Assembly: GCA_026692885.1 (NCBI GenBank)
Contig: JAPLNJ010000351.1
Location: forward strand, 1-39,912
DNA length: 39,912 nt
Source of the DNA: Planctomycetota bacterium
GTDB lineage: Bacteria; Planctomycetota; Planctomycetia; Pirellulales; Pirellulaceae
Reading direction: 5' to 3'
Of the stretch, positions 1-7,903 are shown piece by piece. The number at the start of each line of letters is the position of its first letter. The stretch's first letter is position 1. Both the position numbers and the translations under genes were made by a program. Under the pieces are notes generated by a model that saw only the letters and a program-made list of their open reading frames with translations, was not told the DNA's origin and did no database searches.

Positions 1-275
1 TCGTTTCAGCACGGTAGCCCTGCAAGGGCGAAACGAATCGGTTCATCCCGCATGCATCGTTCGTCCGCTGCGGCCAAGGCTTGTTTCGCCCCTTCAGGGC
101 TGGTGTGCTCCATTCGCTCCTAACCCAGGGCGGCGCTACGCGGCTACGCCGCTCCGCTCTGCCCTGGGCTGATTTGTGGCTGCCCCGTTGGGGCGAAAAC
201 CTGTGGATCACCAGCAGGGGTGCCGCTCGGTCATCCTGGATTGCGTAATCACTCCGCGAAACAAACCTGGTGATT

Positions 276-386
276 GTGAGCGGCAAGGCGCTAGCCGCCG
301 GTGGATTGGCTTGTGAGCGGCAAGGCGCTAGCCGCCGGTGGATTGGGCTGTGAGCGGCAAGGCGCTAGCCGCCGGTGGCGTTCGGA
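276..386. repeat. Three tandem units with a 37 bp period
   Basis: Copies begin at 276, 313 and 350, exactly 37 bp apart, each with the same 27 bp core (GTGAGCGGCAAGG... to ...GCCGCCGGT). The first two units also share the following GGATTGG and differ only in the last three bases. The third core runs into the palindrome at 350-413. The near-identity of the linkers shows local tandem duplication, not repeats with unique spacers. Confidence 0.9.
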
Positions 387-413
387 ACCGGCGGCTAGCG
401 CCTTGCCGCTCAC
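350..413. repeat. 64 bp palindromic element, copy 1
   Basis: Two perfectly complementary 27 bp arms (left arm starts GTGAGCGGCAAGG, right arm ends CTTGCCGCTCAC) flank a 10 bp loop GGCGTTCGGA. An identical 64 bp copy including the loop lies at 11524-11587. Identity of both arms and loop suggests a recently dispersed REP- or MITE-like element. Confidence 0.92.
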
Positions 414-656
414 GCATTGCGCCCCCAACTCGGGGCGAAAACCTGGGATCACGATCAGGGGTGCCGTGAGGAGCCACTCGGTCATCCTGGATTTCGTAAT
501 CACTCCGCGAAGCAAACCAGAATGGGACCGCAAGCCACGGACGCTCGGCGTCCTTGGGCAGACGACGCGGAGCGTCAAAACACTTGCGTTCCCACGCGGA
601 GCGTGGGAACGAGAGAAGCCCCCCGGCGTTAACGCGCCAGCTCCGCTGGCTCCCGG

Positions 657-3600
657 CTACTGGGCCTCCGGCCTGGACTGGACGGAACTACGGGCGACAC
701 GGAAGCCCAGGTCGTCGTCCCGGTCGGACGGCCCGTGCCCGCCGCGGTACGCCGACCGGCAGTCCCCGGCCGCGTAGTACCAGCTCCCGCCCCGGTGCAC
801 CCGGAGCGAGCCCTCGTCTGAGACGAATGGATCGGCCACTGGCAAGTCCGTGTATGCTGCGTACCAGTCGTGGCACCACTCCCACACGTTGCCGTGCATA
901 TCGAACAACCCCCAGCCATTGGGCAGCTTCCCGCCCCCGGGCCAGGTGCGTCCGGTCGAGTTGTTGTAATAGTAGCCGTATTCAGCCAGCAGCCGGTCGT
1001 CGTCACCGAAGCTGTACTGCTTGTGACTGACCGCCCGGCAGGCGTATTCCCACTCGGCTTCGCTGGGCAGGCGGTAACCGCCGGCATCCACAGCTAGATC
1101 ACATTTCCAGTTGCTTCCGCTGTCCGGCCGGATTTGGTAACAAGGCGTCAGCCCTTCGTAGCGGCTCAGCCAGTTGCAGAACGCGACCGCCTGAAACCAG
1201 CTGACCATTTGCACCGGGCAGTCGTCCTCTGGACTCTTCTCTTTCTCTTCCCCTTTCCAGCTCTTGGCGATCGCCTTCTCCGCGTCCGTGCTGTTCGGAA
1301 GATCCGCAACCCTTTGGACGAATTCCTTGAACTGCCCGACGGTAACCTCACGATCGCACAGGAAGAAATCCTTCGTAAGCGTGACCTTGTGTCGCGGCTT
1401 TTCGTTGCTGGCGGCTTGGCTGCTGTCATCCCCCATCATGAACGATCCCTTGGGGATGCGGATCATCGTCATACCCCGGCTGTTGACGAGCCAGCCGCGA
1501 TCGTCCGTTGGGCGCAACGAGGAAGGTTTCAGGACTGCAAAGTCTGCTGGAATTGCTGTCTCTTGTCCCCAATGCTTCAGCGCGAACCAAGCCGCGCTGT
1601 GCGTGCCGCCGTCGGGCGCATCGGTGTACAGTTCCACCAACGTGTTCCGCAGGGCCACCTGTTCCTCGCCACCGATCTCATCCCAGAGGATCAAGCCCAA
1701 CGCGGCGCACAGGCCCGAGCGGAAGTCGGCCGCCGCAGGATCGGCCTTCGCCGCTTGCAAAGCCTTGGCTGCCTCCGTCAAGTCACCGTGAAATCGCGGA
1801 TAGCCGTGAATGAACTTCGTCCGCCCCGAGGGATCTTCCGCCAAGGCGAGCACCGGCCGCGCGGCGTTGACACTGTCCCCAAACGTGGCCAGCGCCAGCG
1901 CCGCATTTCCCCTCTGGCTGGCCGAGAGATCTTCGTTCGCGAGGATCTCACGCAGCGGCGCCAGGGCACCGGCTCGATACGCTCGCAGATCCTCGACAAG
2001 CTCTGGGAAGTGCTCGTCTGGAGCGGTCACCGTGGCTTTCACGAGGACCTCGGTCTGTCTGCGCGAGCTGCGTACGAGTTGGATGGACAGGAACCCCGCG
2101 ATCGTTAGGCTGATCAGCGCCGCCGCGGCGACAGCCAGGGCAATGCGAGTGAGTTTCCGTTGTCGTCGGGAGATCTCGCGTTCCCGCTCCAGCTCCTGCT
2201 GGCGAGCCGCCTCTTTTTCCTGGCGCTCGCGTTCCTCTCGGCTCCGGCTTTCCTCCAGGTAGCGATCGACCAAGGCAAACTCAGCGGGTTGGACGTGACG
2301 CGCGGCCCAGGCAGCCGTGGGCTTCTGCCGGTCGCGCCACCGCAGCAAGACGCCCAACTCGGGTTGTTGTAGCCTACCTCGATCACCGGCATCCCAGCTC
2401 CGCGCGTCGCGCACCAACCGCTGCAGTTCGTCGGCCGAAACGGCTTCCGCCTGGACCCAACCGCGGAGTCGCTGCCACTGCCGCAGCAGGCTTTCGTGGC
2501 TGATGTCCAACCACGTGTCGGCCGCCAGCGAACTCGGGGCCGGCGGCGTCAGGAAGCAGCAATCGGGATGGCGGAACGCCTCGACGACGGCGATCACGCG
2601 GTCGACCGGCACCTCGGCCACCTCCGCCACGACCTCGATCGGCGTCGGGCGGCGCACGTCGCGGCGGCTCGCGTCGCGCGTCGTCAAGCACTGGAACAAC
2701 AGCCGCGCCACGCGTTTGTCACCATCCGTGTCGTCCACGCCGGCCAAGCGGCCGAAGACTTCCTCGGCGTGGTGGTCCAGGGCCTGCGCCACGCCGCCAA
2801 TCTCCGGCCGGTCGTACTCGACCAGGGTCAATAGGGTCGGAAGTCTCTTTCCGTCATACGTTTCGCCATTCGCGTCGGAATCGGTCTCCGGCGGGCACGC
2901 TGCGCGCCGCGTGTAGGATGGACCTCCAGGTCCGTCCGGGCAGTCCGGCTCGTTTCGACGGACCTGGAGGTCCATTTCACTTCGACGGACCTGGAGGTCC
3001 ATCCTACTTTGATGGACCTGGAGGTCAGTCCCACTTCGACGGACCTGGAGGTCCATCCTACTTGGGTTGCCAGCGGCCAGGTCCCAGGTGCGCTTCAGGG
3101 CGTGCTGCAGCAGGGGCAATTGGTCGGAATCGGTGCCCACGTCGTTCAACAGGCGGGTGACCAGCAGCGGGTCCGAATCGACGTCGAAGATCCGCGCCGG
3201 ACCCTCGATAGCTGCCTGGATATCACGCGGCAGCAGCCGCGAGACCAGGAACTGGCCCGCGTTCAAGACCTCCGGCAGCCCGGGAAACAAAGCACAATCG
3301 CCCAGGAAATCGGACCGCATGGTGATCGCCACGTACACGGGCCAAACCGGCTGGGCGGCCAGATCCAGCAGCGAACTGACGAAGGCCTGAGCCAGGCCCG
3401 CGTGCTGCGTGTCCTGGAAGCGGAACAGTTCCTCGAACTGGTCGACCAGAATCAACAGGTTGCCGGCCGGTTCGCCTTGCGCCTGCTCCCACAGCCGCAG
3501 CAACTGGCCCGGACCCGACTGCAAGCGCGCGGCTAGGGCCGGCACGTTAGCCGCATCGGCCGCGTCCCACCGCTCGCCCAGCAAGCCGGACTGCAACAAC

Positions 3601-3944
3601 CCCTGGGCCAAGCCACGGAAGGGGTGGTTTCGCGGCTGCATGTCCGCGACAAACCAGCGCGAGGCGGACCAGGTGGGCCAACGCGCGGCCCAAGGCAGAT
3701 CGCGGGTGACCAGGAAGCCGCTGTCCAGGGCCGGGAACAGGCCGGCGCGGACCAGCGACGATTTGCCGCAGCCCGAGCTGCCGACGACGCCCAGGAAACG
3801 CACCGTGCGGAGCTTCTCCTGCATCTGGTCGATCTGCCGCTCGCGGCCGAAGAAGATCAACGACTCGCGGCGCTGATAGGGCCGCAAGCCCGGATACGGA
3901 CCCTGGATGCCCAGACTCAGGGCGACCTCGCGTTGGCGACTCAT
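657..3944 (-). CDS. nSTAND1 NTPase with membrane segment and C-terminal FGE-sulfatase-fold domain
   Basis: A 1095-residue protein. The N-terminus has the nSTAND1 signature PYPGLRPYQ (about 16-24) and FFGRE, a Walker A GSSGCGKSS (55-63) and a Walker B LLILVDQFEE (about 163-172). A charged coiled stretch precedes a single hydrophobic segment (about 597-622), then a HEAT-like helical stretch. From about 815 to the end is an FGE-sulfatase/SUMF1 fold with IPKGSFMMG, YRLPSEAEWEYA, GNVWEW and RGGSW motifs. The paired catalytic cysteines of true formylglycine-generating enzymes are not evident, so this domain probably binds ligands. STAND NTPases of this type act as switch ATPases in bacterial immunity or signalling. 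AAAGGAGG lies six bases before the ATG. A 4 x 9-residue repeat encoded by a dispersed DNA repeat sits at about 294-330. The remnant of a TIR domain lies immediately upstream. Confidence 0.88.
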   Translation of the reverse strand: MSRQREVALSLGIQGPYPGLRPYQRRESLIFFGRERQIDQMQEKLRTVRFLGVVGSSGCGKSSLVRAGLFPALDSGFLVTRDLPWAARWPTWSASRWFVADMQPRNHPFRGLAQGLLQSGLLGERWDAADAANVPALAARLQSGPGQLLRLWEQAQGEPAGNLLILVDQFEELFRFQDTQHAGLAQAFVSSLLDLAAQPVWPVYVAITMRSDFLGDCALFPGLPEVLNAGQFLVSRLLPRDIQAAIEGPARIFDVDSDPLLVTRLLNDVGTDSDQLPLLQHALKRTWDLAAGNPSRMDLQVRRSGTDLQVHQSRMDLQVRRSEMDLQVRRNEPDCPDGPGGPSYTRRAACPPETDSDANGETYDGKRLPTLLTLVEYDRPEIGGVAQALDHHAEEVFGRLAGVDDTDGDKRVARLLFQCLTTRDASRRDVRRPTPIEVVAEVAEVPVDRVIAVVEAFRHPDCCFLTPPAPSSLAADTWLDISHESLLRQWQRLRGWVQAEAVSADELQRLVRDARSWDAGDRGRLQQPELGVLLRWRDRQKPTAAWAARHVQPAEFALVDRYLEESRSREERERQEKEAARQQELEREREISRRQRKLTRIALAVAAAALISLTIAGFLSIQLVRSSRRQTEVLVKATVTAPDEHFPELVEDLRAYRAGALAPLREILANEDLSASQRGNAALALATFGDSVNAARPVLALAEDPSGRTKFIHGYPRFHGDLTEAAKALQAAKADPAAADFRSGLCAALGLILWDEIGGEEQVALRNTLVELYTDAPDGGTHSAAWFALKHWGQETAIPADFAVLKPSSLRPTDDRGWLVNSRGMTMIRIPKGSFMMGDDSSQAASNEKPRHKVTLTKDFFLCDREVTVGQFKEFVQRVADLPNSTDAEKAIAKSWKGEEKEKSPEDDCPVQMVSWFQAVAFCNWLSRYEGLTPCYQIRPDSGSNWKCDLAVDAGGYRLPSEAEWEYACRAVSHKQYSFGDDDRLLAEYGYYYNNSTGRTWPGGGKLPNGWGLFDMHGNVWEWCHDWYAAYTDLPVADPFVSDEGSLRVHRGGSWYYAAGDCRSAYRGGHGPSDRDDDLGFRVARSSVQSRPEAQ
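2954..3061. repeat. Four 27 bp tandem repeats inside the nSTAND gene
   Basis: Four 27 bp units (2954, 2981, 3008, 3035) share the near-palindromic core GGACCTGGAGGTCC. An inverted copy lies at 2913-2936. As 27 is a multiple of three, the array keeps the frame and encodes 9-residue repeats of the form RMDLQVRRS. The same kind of motif is typical of intergenic repeats, so this looks like a repeat that entered a coding region without breaking it. Confidence 0.9.
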
Positions 3945-3960
3945 CGGGGGCCTCCTTTCC

Positions 3961-4224
3961 TTGTTTCGACAGCAGGACGATCAGGACCGCGGTAGATTGA
4001 AGCGCCTGCCGGATACCGTCGTCGAACCGATCGCCGCACGACAGCCGGTTGCGATCCAGCCAGATATCCAGCGTCCGCTTGTGACGGACCTCGCGCTGCA
4101 GCTCGGCGCGGAGTTGCTCCTCGAAGGCCTGGACCCAGCCGCGTTTCTGGTGGTAGGGGCCGCCGTTGTCCGCCACGGCGTAGCTGAGGAACACATCATG
4201 CTGGAAGCCAAGTGCATAGGCCAT
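3961..4224 (-). pseudogene. Truncated TIR domain, out of frame with the downstream nSTAND gene
   Basis: The frame starting at the ATG at 4224 encodes a clear TIR N-terminal half: HDVFLSYAVAD, then GWVQAFEEQL, LDIWLDRNRLSCGDRF and a strand ending VLIVLLSK (about residue 86). Homology then stops. The frame continues only as a shadow of the nSTAND gene to 3547. The nSTAND ATG lies about 20 bases after the last TIR-like codon, in a different frame (offset 280 nt, not a multiple of three). The part missing normally holds the serine/tryptophan/cysteine segment and the catalytic glutamate of NADase TIRs. GGAG lies 12 bases before the ATG. The likely history is a TIR-nSTAND1-FGE gene that lost half its TIR by deletion; a translated, coupled short protein is a less likely alternative. 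Confidence 0.72.
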
Positions 4225-4240
4225 GCGGCAGACAAGCTCC

Positions 4241-4347
4241 TATACTGCCCGCGGGCAGGTCTGTCCCTTCGTAGAGCGGAATTTATTCCGCTTTTCACTG
4301 AACGGATTGAAATCCGTTCTACGACAAAACTGCCCGCGGGCAGTATA
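4241..4347. repeat. 107 bp foldback element upstream of the TIR remnant
   Basis: The ends are inverted 18 bp copies (TATACTGCCCGCGGGCAG at 4241 and its complement ending at 4347). Inside are two smaller hairpins, GAGCGGAATTTATTCCGCT and AACGGATTGAAATCCGTT, flanked by GTAG and CTAC. Terminal inverted repeats without coding capacity are MITE-like. The left end lies at the ribosome-binding region of the TIR remnant, so insertion may have altered its expression. The rest of 4225-4580 shows no gene. Confidence 0.8.
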
Positions 4348-4580
4348 CAAGGCGACAGACTGCATCGCGAAGACGACGGAACAGGGGATTACAGTCCGCA
4401 TCATCTTAGTGGTCGGGGCTGAAGCGGAATAGACACCTGTCTTTGACAACACACCCCAGACCGCGTCTGTTGCAGCGTCGGTCTGGCCCGTACAATACGG
4501 GACTTTGCTTTTGCGAAGATCCTGGCAGGTCGTGGCGTTTTCCTCCCCTGCCGCTGTTTGCTTGTCCACTTGGTCCGCCC

Positions 4581-5585
4581 ATGCACGATCCACCCGTCAT
4601 CGAAGTCGATTCCCTGAGCAAGGTGTACCGCGACGGCTGGCTGCGGCGCCGGCGGCTGGAAGCGCTCCGCGGGCTGACGCTGGCCGTGCGTCCGGGCGAG
4701 GTCTTTGGGCTGCTCAGCCCCAACGGCGCGGGCAAAACCACGTTTATCAAGATCCTGCTGGGCATCGTGCGGAAATCCGGCGGCCAGGCCCAATTGCTCG
4801 GCCTGCCCGCGGGCCACCGCCGCAGTCGGCGGCTGGTGGGATTCCTGCCAGAGAACCTGCGTATCGCGCGGCATCATTCGGCACTCACGGCTCTGGACTA
4901 CTACGGCAAGCTGAACGGGCTGTCCGCGCGTCAGGTGCGGCAGCGCGGAGCCGATCTGCTGCGTCTGGTGGGCCTGGCCGACCGGGCGCGCGACAGCGTG
5001 GCCAAGTACTCCAAAGGCATGCTCCAACGCCTCGGCCTAGCGCAAGCCCTGCTGCACGATCCCCAACTGGTGTTCCTGGACGAACCGACCGACGGCCTGG
5101 ATCCCGTGGGGCGCGCTCAGGTCCGCGGCATCATGCAGCAGCTCAAGACGCAAGGGAAAACCGTGTTCCTGAACAGCCATCTGCTGCAAGAAGTGGAGCT
5201 GGTCTGCGACCGCGTGGCGATCCTCGACAAAGGTGCCTTGCGGTACCTCGGGCCGGTCCAGGAGATCACGAACGCGGGCGTGGGCACCCTGCTGGCCGGC
5301 GAGGCCGAAGCGGATGTGATCCTGGAACTCGCGGGCGAGGAACCGGCCATTCGGGCTGGGCTGACGGGGGCCGTGATCACGTCCTCGCAACTCGCCGCGC
5401 CGGGGGTCGTGCGCGTGACCGTCAAATCCCTGCGCCAGGCCGACGTGGACCGTTGCCTCGATCGACTGCGCAGTCAGGGCGTGAGCATTGTGGGTCTGTC
5501 GCGCGTGCGACGAAGTTTGGAAGACGCTTTCCTGGCGATTGTGGCCGAGCCGGTGGAGGGATCATGCGCCCCTATCTCGCGGTGA
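4581..5585 (+). CDS. ABC transporter ATP-binding subunit
   Basis: The chosen ATG gives 334 residues starting MHDPPVIEVDSLSKVY. Upstream in-frame codons lack family similarity. Walker A is SPNGAGKTT (46-54), the signature is YSKGMLQRLGLAQAL and Walker B is LVFLDEPTDGLDP, followed by an H-loop in LNSHLLQEVE. This is the layout of the CcmA/DrrA-type exporters that drive ABC-2 permeases. The C-terminal ~100 residues resemble the accessory domain of such ATPases. The stop overlaps the start of the permease gene by 22 bases, so the two are translationally coupled. The substrate cannot be told from sequence. Confidence 0.93.
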   Translation: MHDPPVIEVDSLSKVYRDGWLRRRRLEALRGLTLAVRPGEVFGLLSPNGAGKTTFIKILLGIVRKSGGQAQLLGLPAGHRRSRRLVGFLPENLRIARHHSALTALDYYGKLNGLSARQVRQRGADLLRLVGLADRARDSVAKYSKGMLQRLGLAQALLHDPQLVFLDEPTDGLDPVGRAQVRGIMQQLKTQGKTVFLNSHLLQEVELVCDRVAILDKGALRYLGPVQEITNAGVGTLLAGEAEADVILELAGEEPAIRAGLTGAVITSSQLAAPGVVRVTVKSLRQADVDRCLDRLRSQGVSIVGLSRVRRSLEDAFLAIVAEPVEGSCAPISR

Positions 5586-7885
5586 TCCAAGACTCGTTTC
5601 GGGAAGCGCTCGCCTCGCGCGTGCTGTGGGTGCTGCTCGTGTTGATCACGCTGCTGTTGCTGGCGCTGGCGCCGTTCGGCTATCGCCCGCAAGTCACCTG
5701 CGGTCTGGGCGAGCACGAGGTGCGCGAGTGGCCGCAGTTCATCCTCCACGTGCGCGACGCCGCCAAGTCGCCCAAGCCATCGCCGTCGCGGCGCATCGTC
5801 GAGTCGCTGGACGAACCCCTGCGCAACGAGTTGCAGGCGTTCCGCATGCCGGGCGAGGGCGAAGCCAGCGCGGTCTTCAAGATGCTCCGCGTGATGCAGG
5901 AGTTCCGTCAGGCGCTGAACCAACAGCTCGCACGCCGTGACTTCTATGACCGGGACGCCTGGGGCAAGACCCGGCTGCTGTCGGAAGAGGGACGCGAGTT
6001 GGCGAAACAGGACGTGGCCAAGCTGTCTGACGACGAAGTCGGCCGCTGGAATCGGCTGGCCCTGGAAGCGGCCTTCCCGGACTACGTGGCGGTCAGCCCG
6101 CCGACCTCCGTGCGGTTCCGCTACCTGGGGTACGATGTTGGCGAACCGCTGCCGATCCGCAAGAGCGACTTCCGGGGGCTGGTGGAGACGATCGTCGAGC
6201 GCGTCACGAAATGGCTGGTCGGCACGCTGGGGGTCTTTGTGGCGGTCCTCGTCACGGCCTCGATCATCCCGCAGACCTTCGATCCCGGTTCGCTGAATCT
6301 GCTGTTGAGCAAGCCGATCCGGCGCTCGCTGCTGTTCCTGGCCAAGTTCCTCGGCGGCTGCATGTTCATCCTGCTCAACGCGAGTTACCTGGTGCTCGGC
6401 GCGTGGCTGATCCTAGGCTGCCGCTTCGGCCTGTGGAACGGCCGGATCCTACTCTGCATCCCGGTCTACGTGTTCGTGTTTGCGATCTACTACACCGTGT
6501 CGGCCCTGACGGGTCTGCTGTGGCGCAATGCCATCGCCTCGGTGATCGTGACGATCGTGTTCTGGCTGGCCTGTTTCGTGGTCGGCGTCAGCAAATCGCT
6601 CGTCGAATCGATGGTGCTCAACAAGACCCGCATCGTGCAGTTGATTCCGGCCCAAGAGGAACTGCTCAGTGCCGACGAAATGGGGCTGACCCACCGCTGG
6701 AATGACACGACCGGCCACTGGGACGAAGTCTTCCGGATGGAGAACGAAGAGCACCTGCAGCGGCGGATCGCGCTGGCCGTCATCCCGGCCGTGCCGGCCG
6801 AATTGCGGCCCGTCGGCCCGGTGTACGACGAGCCACGCGACCAATTGGTGTCTGCCGTCCGTTCGTTCAATGGGCAGATGCTGCTGCAGGTGGGGCCGCG
6901 TCAGAAAGAGTGGCAAGCGGTTTCGGGCGGCACGGCGTCGCTGGGCACGCGGGCCTTGTTGCGCGAAGCCGACGGCCGGATTCTGGTGGTCTCCAGCCTG
7001 GGCCTGTACCGTTTGGTCGGCGATCCCAAGGCCGTGGCCCCCCACATCAAGCTGTTCGGGTTCTCGATCCCGGCGCCGGCCTCGGATCCCTTTGTTTCGA
7101 TCGGGCCCGACCCGGCGGTGGCCGTCCTGGGCGCCGCGGCAGCCGCCATCAACCGGGACACGGGCGAGTTGGCGATCTACAGCCGCGGCCTGATCACCCT
7201 GCTGCGGACGAACCAGGCGGGCCGCTACGAGCGGCGCCTGGAGCACAAACTGGGGCCGGAGAACCCGGGCGCCGCGGTGTTGGCGTTTGGCGGCGATACG
7301 CTGCTCGTCGGACGCGACGACGGTCAGATCATCGCCTACGATGCCCAGACCCTGGAACCTCGCCAGGCCTTCGCGGTCGAAGGCCAGAATCAGCCCCGCT
7401 TCGTCACCGCGGCGCCCGGCGGCCGCACCTTCGCTGTGGTCTTTCACCACGGCACGCTGTGGATCTACGATCGCGACGCGGACGAGCTGTTCCGGCCGCC
7501 GATCACGGGTCAGCGCGACATCTCTGGCTGCGTCTTTCCCGCACCTGATCGCGTGCTGGTGGCCGACCGGGCGACGCGCGTGACGCAGTACGAACTGCCG
7601 ACGTGGCAAGTACTGCACCGCTACTCGCCGCCGCTGTCGCTGGTGGAAACCATCTACCGCTACGCGCTCTCGCCGCTGTACACGGTCTTCCCGAAACCGG
7701 GCGAATTGGACAAAACCGTTCAGTACCTCCTGTCCGGGAAGGAGACCGCGGGATCGGATTCCCGCGGCGACTTGGCCACCGCCCAGCAAAGCCTGCACCC
7801 CTGGCGACCCGTTTGGAGCAGTCTGGCGTTCATGGTCGTGGTGCTGGCGTGCGGCTGCCTCTATTTGGAGCGTCAGGATTTCTGA
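5564..7885 (+). CDS. ABC-2 type permease with a large propeller-like insert
   Basis: A 773-residue partner of the upstream ATPase; GGAGG lies just before the ATG. A membrane segment at about 15-38 is followed by a ~170-residue extracytoplasmic stretch. A cluster of membrane helices comes next (about 215-360, including GTLGVFVAVLVTASIIPQ and the FDPGSLNLLLSKPI motif seen in ABC-2 permeases). A ~350-residue region of short strands follows, with phrases such as LLVGRDDGQIIAYDAQ and LWIYDRDADE that look like WD40/PQQ-type blades. A last membrane helix sits at about 750-768. A beta-propeller inside an ABC-2 permease is unusual, and the blade assignment is by eye only. Confidence 0.85.
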   Translation: MRPYLAVIQDSFREALASRVLWVLLVLITLLLLALAPFGYRPQVTCGLGEHEVREWPQFILHVRDAAKSPKPSPSRRIVESLDEPLRNELQAFRMPGEGEASAVFKMLRVMQEFRQALNQQLARRDFYDRDAWGKTRLLSEEGRELAKQDVAKLSDDEVGRWNRLALEAAFPDYVAVSPPTSVRFRYLGYDVGEPLPIRKSDFRGLVETIVERVTKWLVGTLGVFVAVLVTASIIPQTFDPGSLNLLLSKPIRRSLLFLAKFLGGCMFILLNASYLVLGAWLILGCRFGLWNGRILLCIPVYVFVFAIYYTVSALTGLLWRNAIASVIVTIVFWLACFVVGVSKSLVESMVLNKTRIVQLIPAQEELLSADEMGLTHRWNDTTGHWDEVFRMENEEHLQRRIALAVIPAVPAELRPVGPVYDEPRDQLVSAVRSFNGQMLLQVGPRQKEWQAVSGGTASLGTRALLREADGRILVVSSLGLYRLVGDPKAVAPHIKLFGFSIPAPASDPFVSIGPDPAVAVLGAAAAAINRDTGELAIYSRGLITLLRTNQAGRYERRLEHKLGPENPGAAVLAFGGDTLLVGRDDGQIIAYDAQTLEPRQAFAVEGQNQPRFVTAAPGGRTFAVVFHHGTLWIYDRDADELFRPPITGQRDISGCVFPAPDRVLVADRATRVTQYELPTWQVLHRYSPPLSLVETIYRYALSPLYTVFPKPGELDKTVQYLLSGKETAGSDSRGDLATAQQSLHPWRPVWSSLAFMVVVLACGCLYLERQDF

Positions 7886-7903
7886 TTCGAGACAAGCCCT
7901 CCC

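Larger units (their letters stand above)
1..656. repeat. Repeat-rich non-coding block at the left edge
   Basis: No credible gene is seen here. The block is a stack of hairpin-forming and duplicated segments. An inverted pair CCCAGGGC/GCCCTGGG lies near 126-170. A segment starting GGGCGAAAACCTG at about 192-270 is repeated, diverged, at about 433-525; both copies contain TCGGTCATCCTGGAT and GTAATCACTCCGCGAA. Between the copies lie the 37 bp tandem units and the palindrome listed separately. A short hairpin of the form CGTTCCCACG/CGTGGGAACG lies near 587-612. Short frames across the block are products of high GC content. Confidence 0.75.

Noticed and set aside
276..386. CRISPR-like array with 37 bp period
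   Set aside because: The linkers between the repeat cores are nearly identical, there are only three units, the core is a half-palindrome found elsewhere as a full hairpin, and no cas gene is present.
3944..4224. Programmed frameshift joining TIR and nSTAND
   Set aside because: Half of the TIR domain is missing at the junction, so a frameshift would not restore an intact protein, and the nSTAND gene has its own strong ribosome site.
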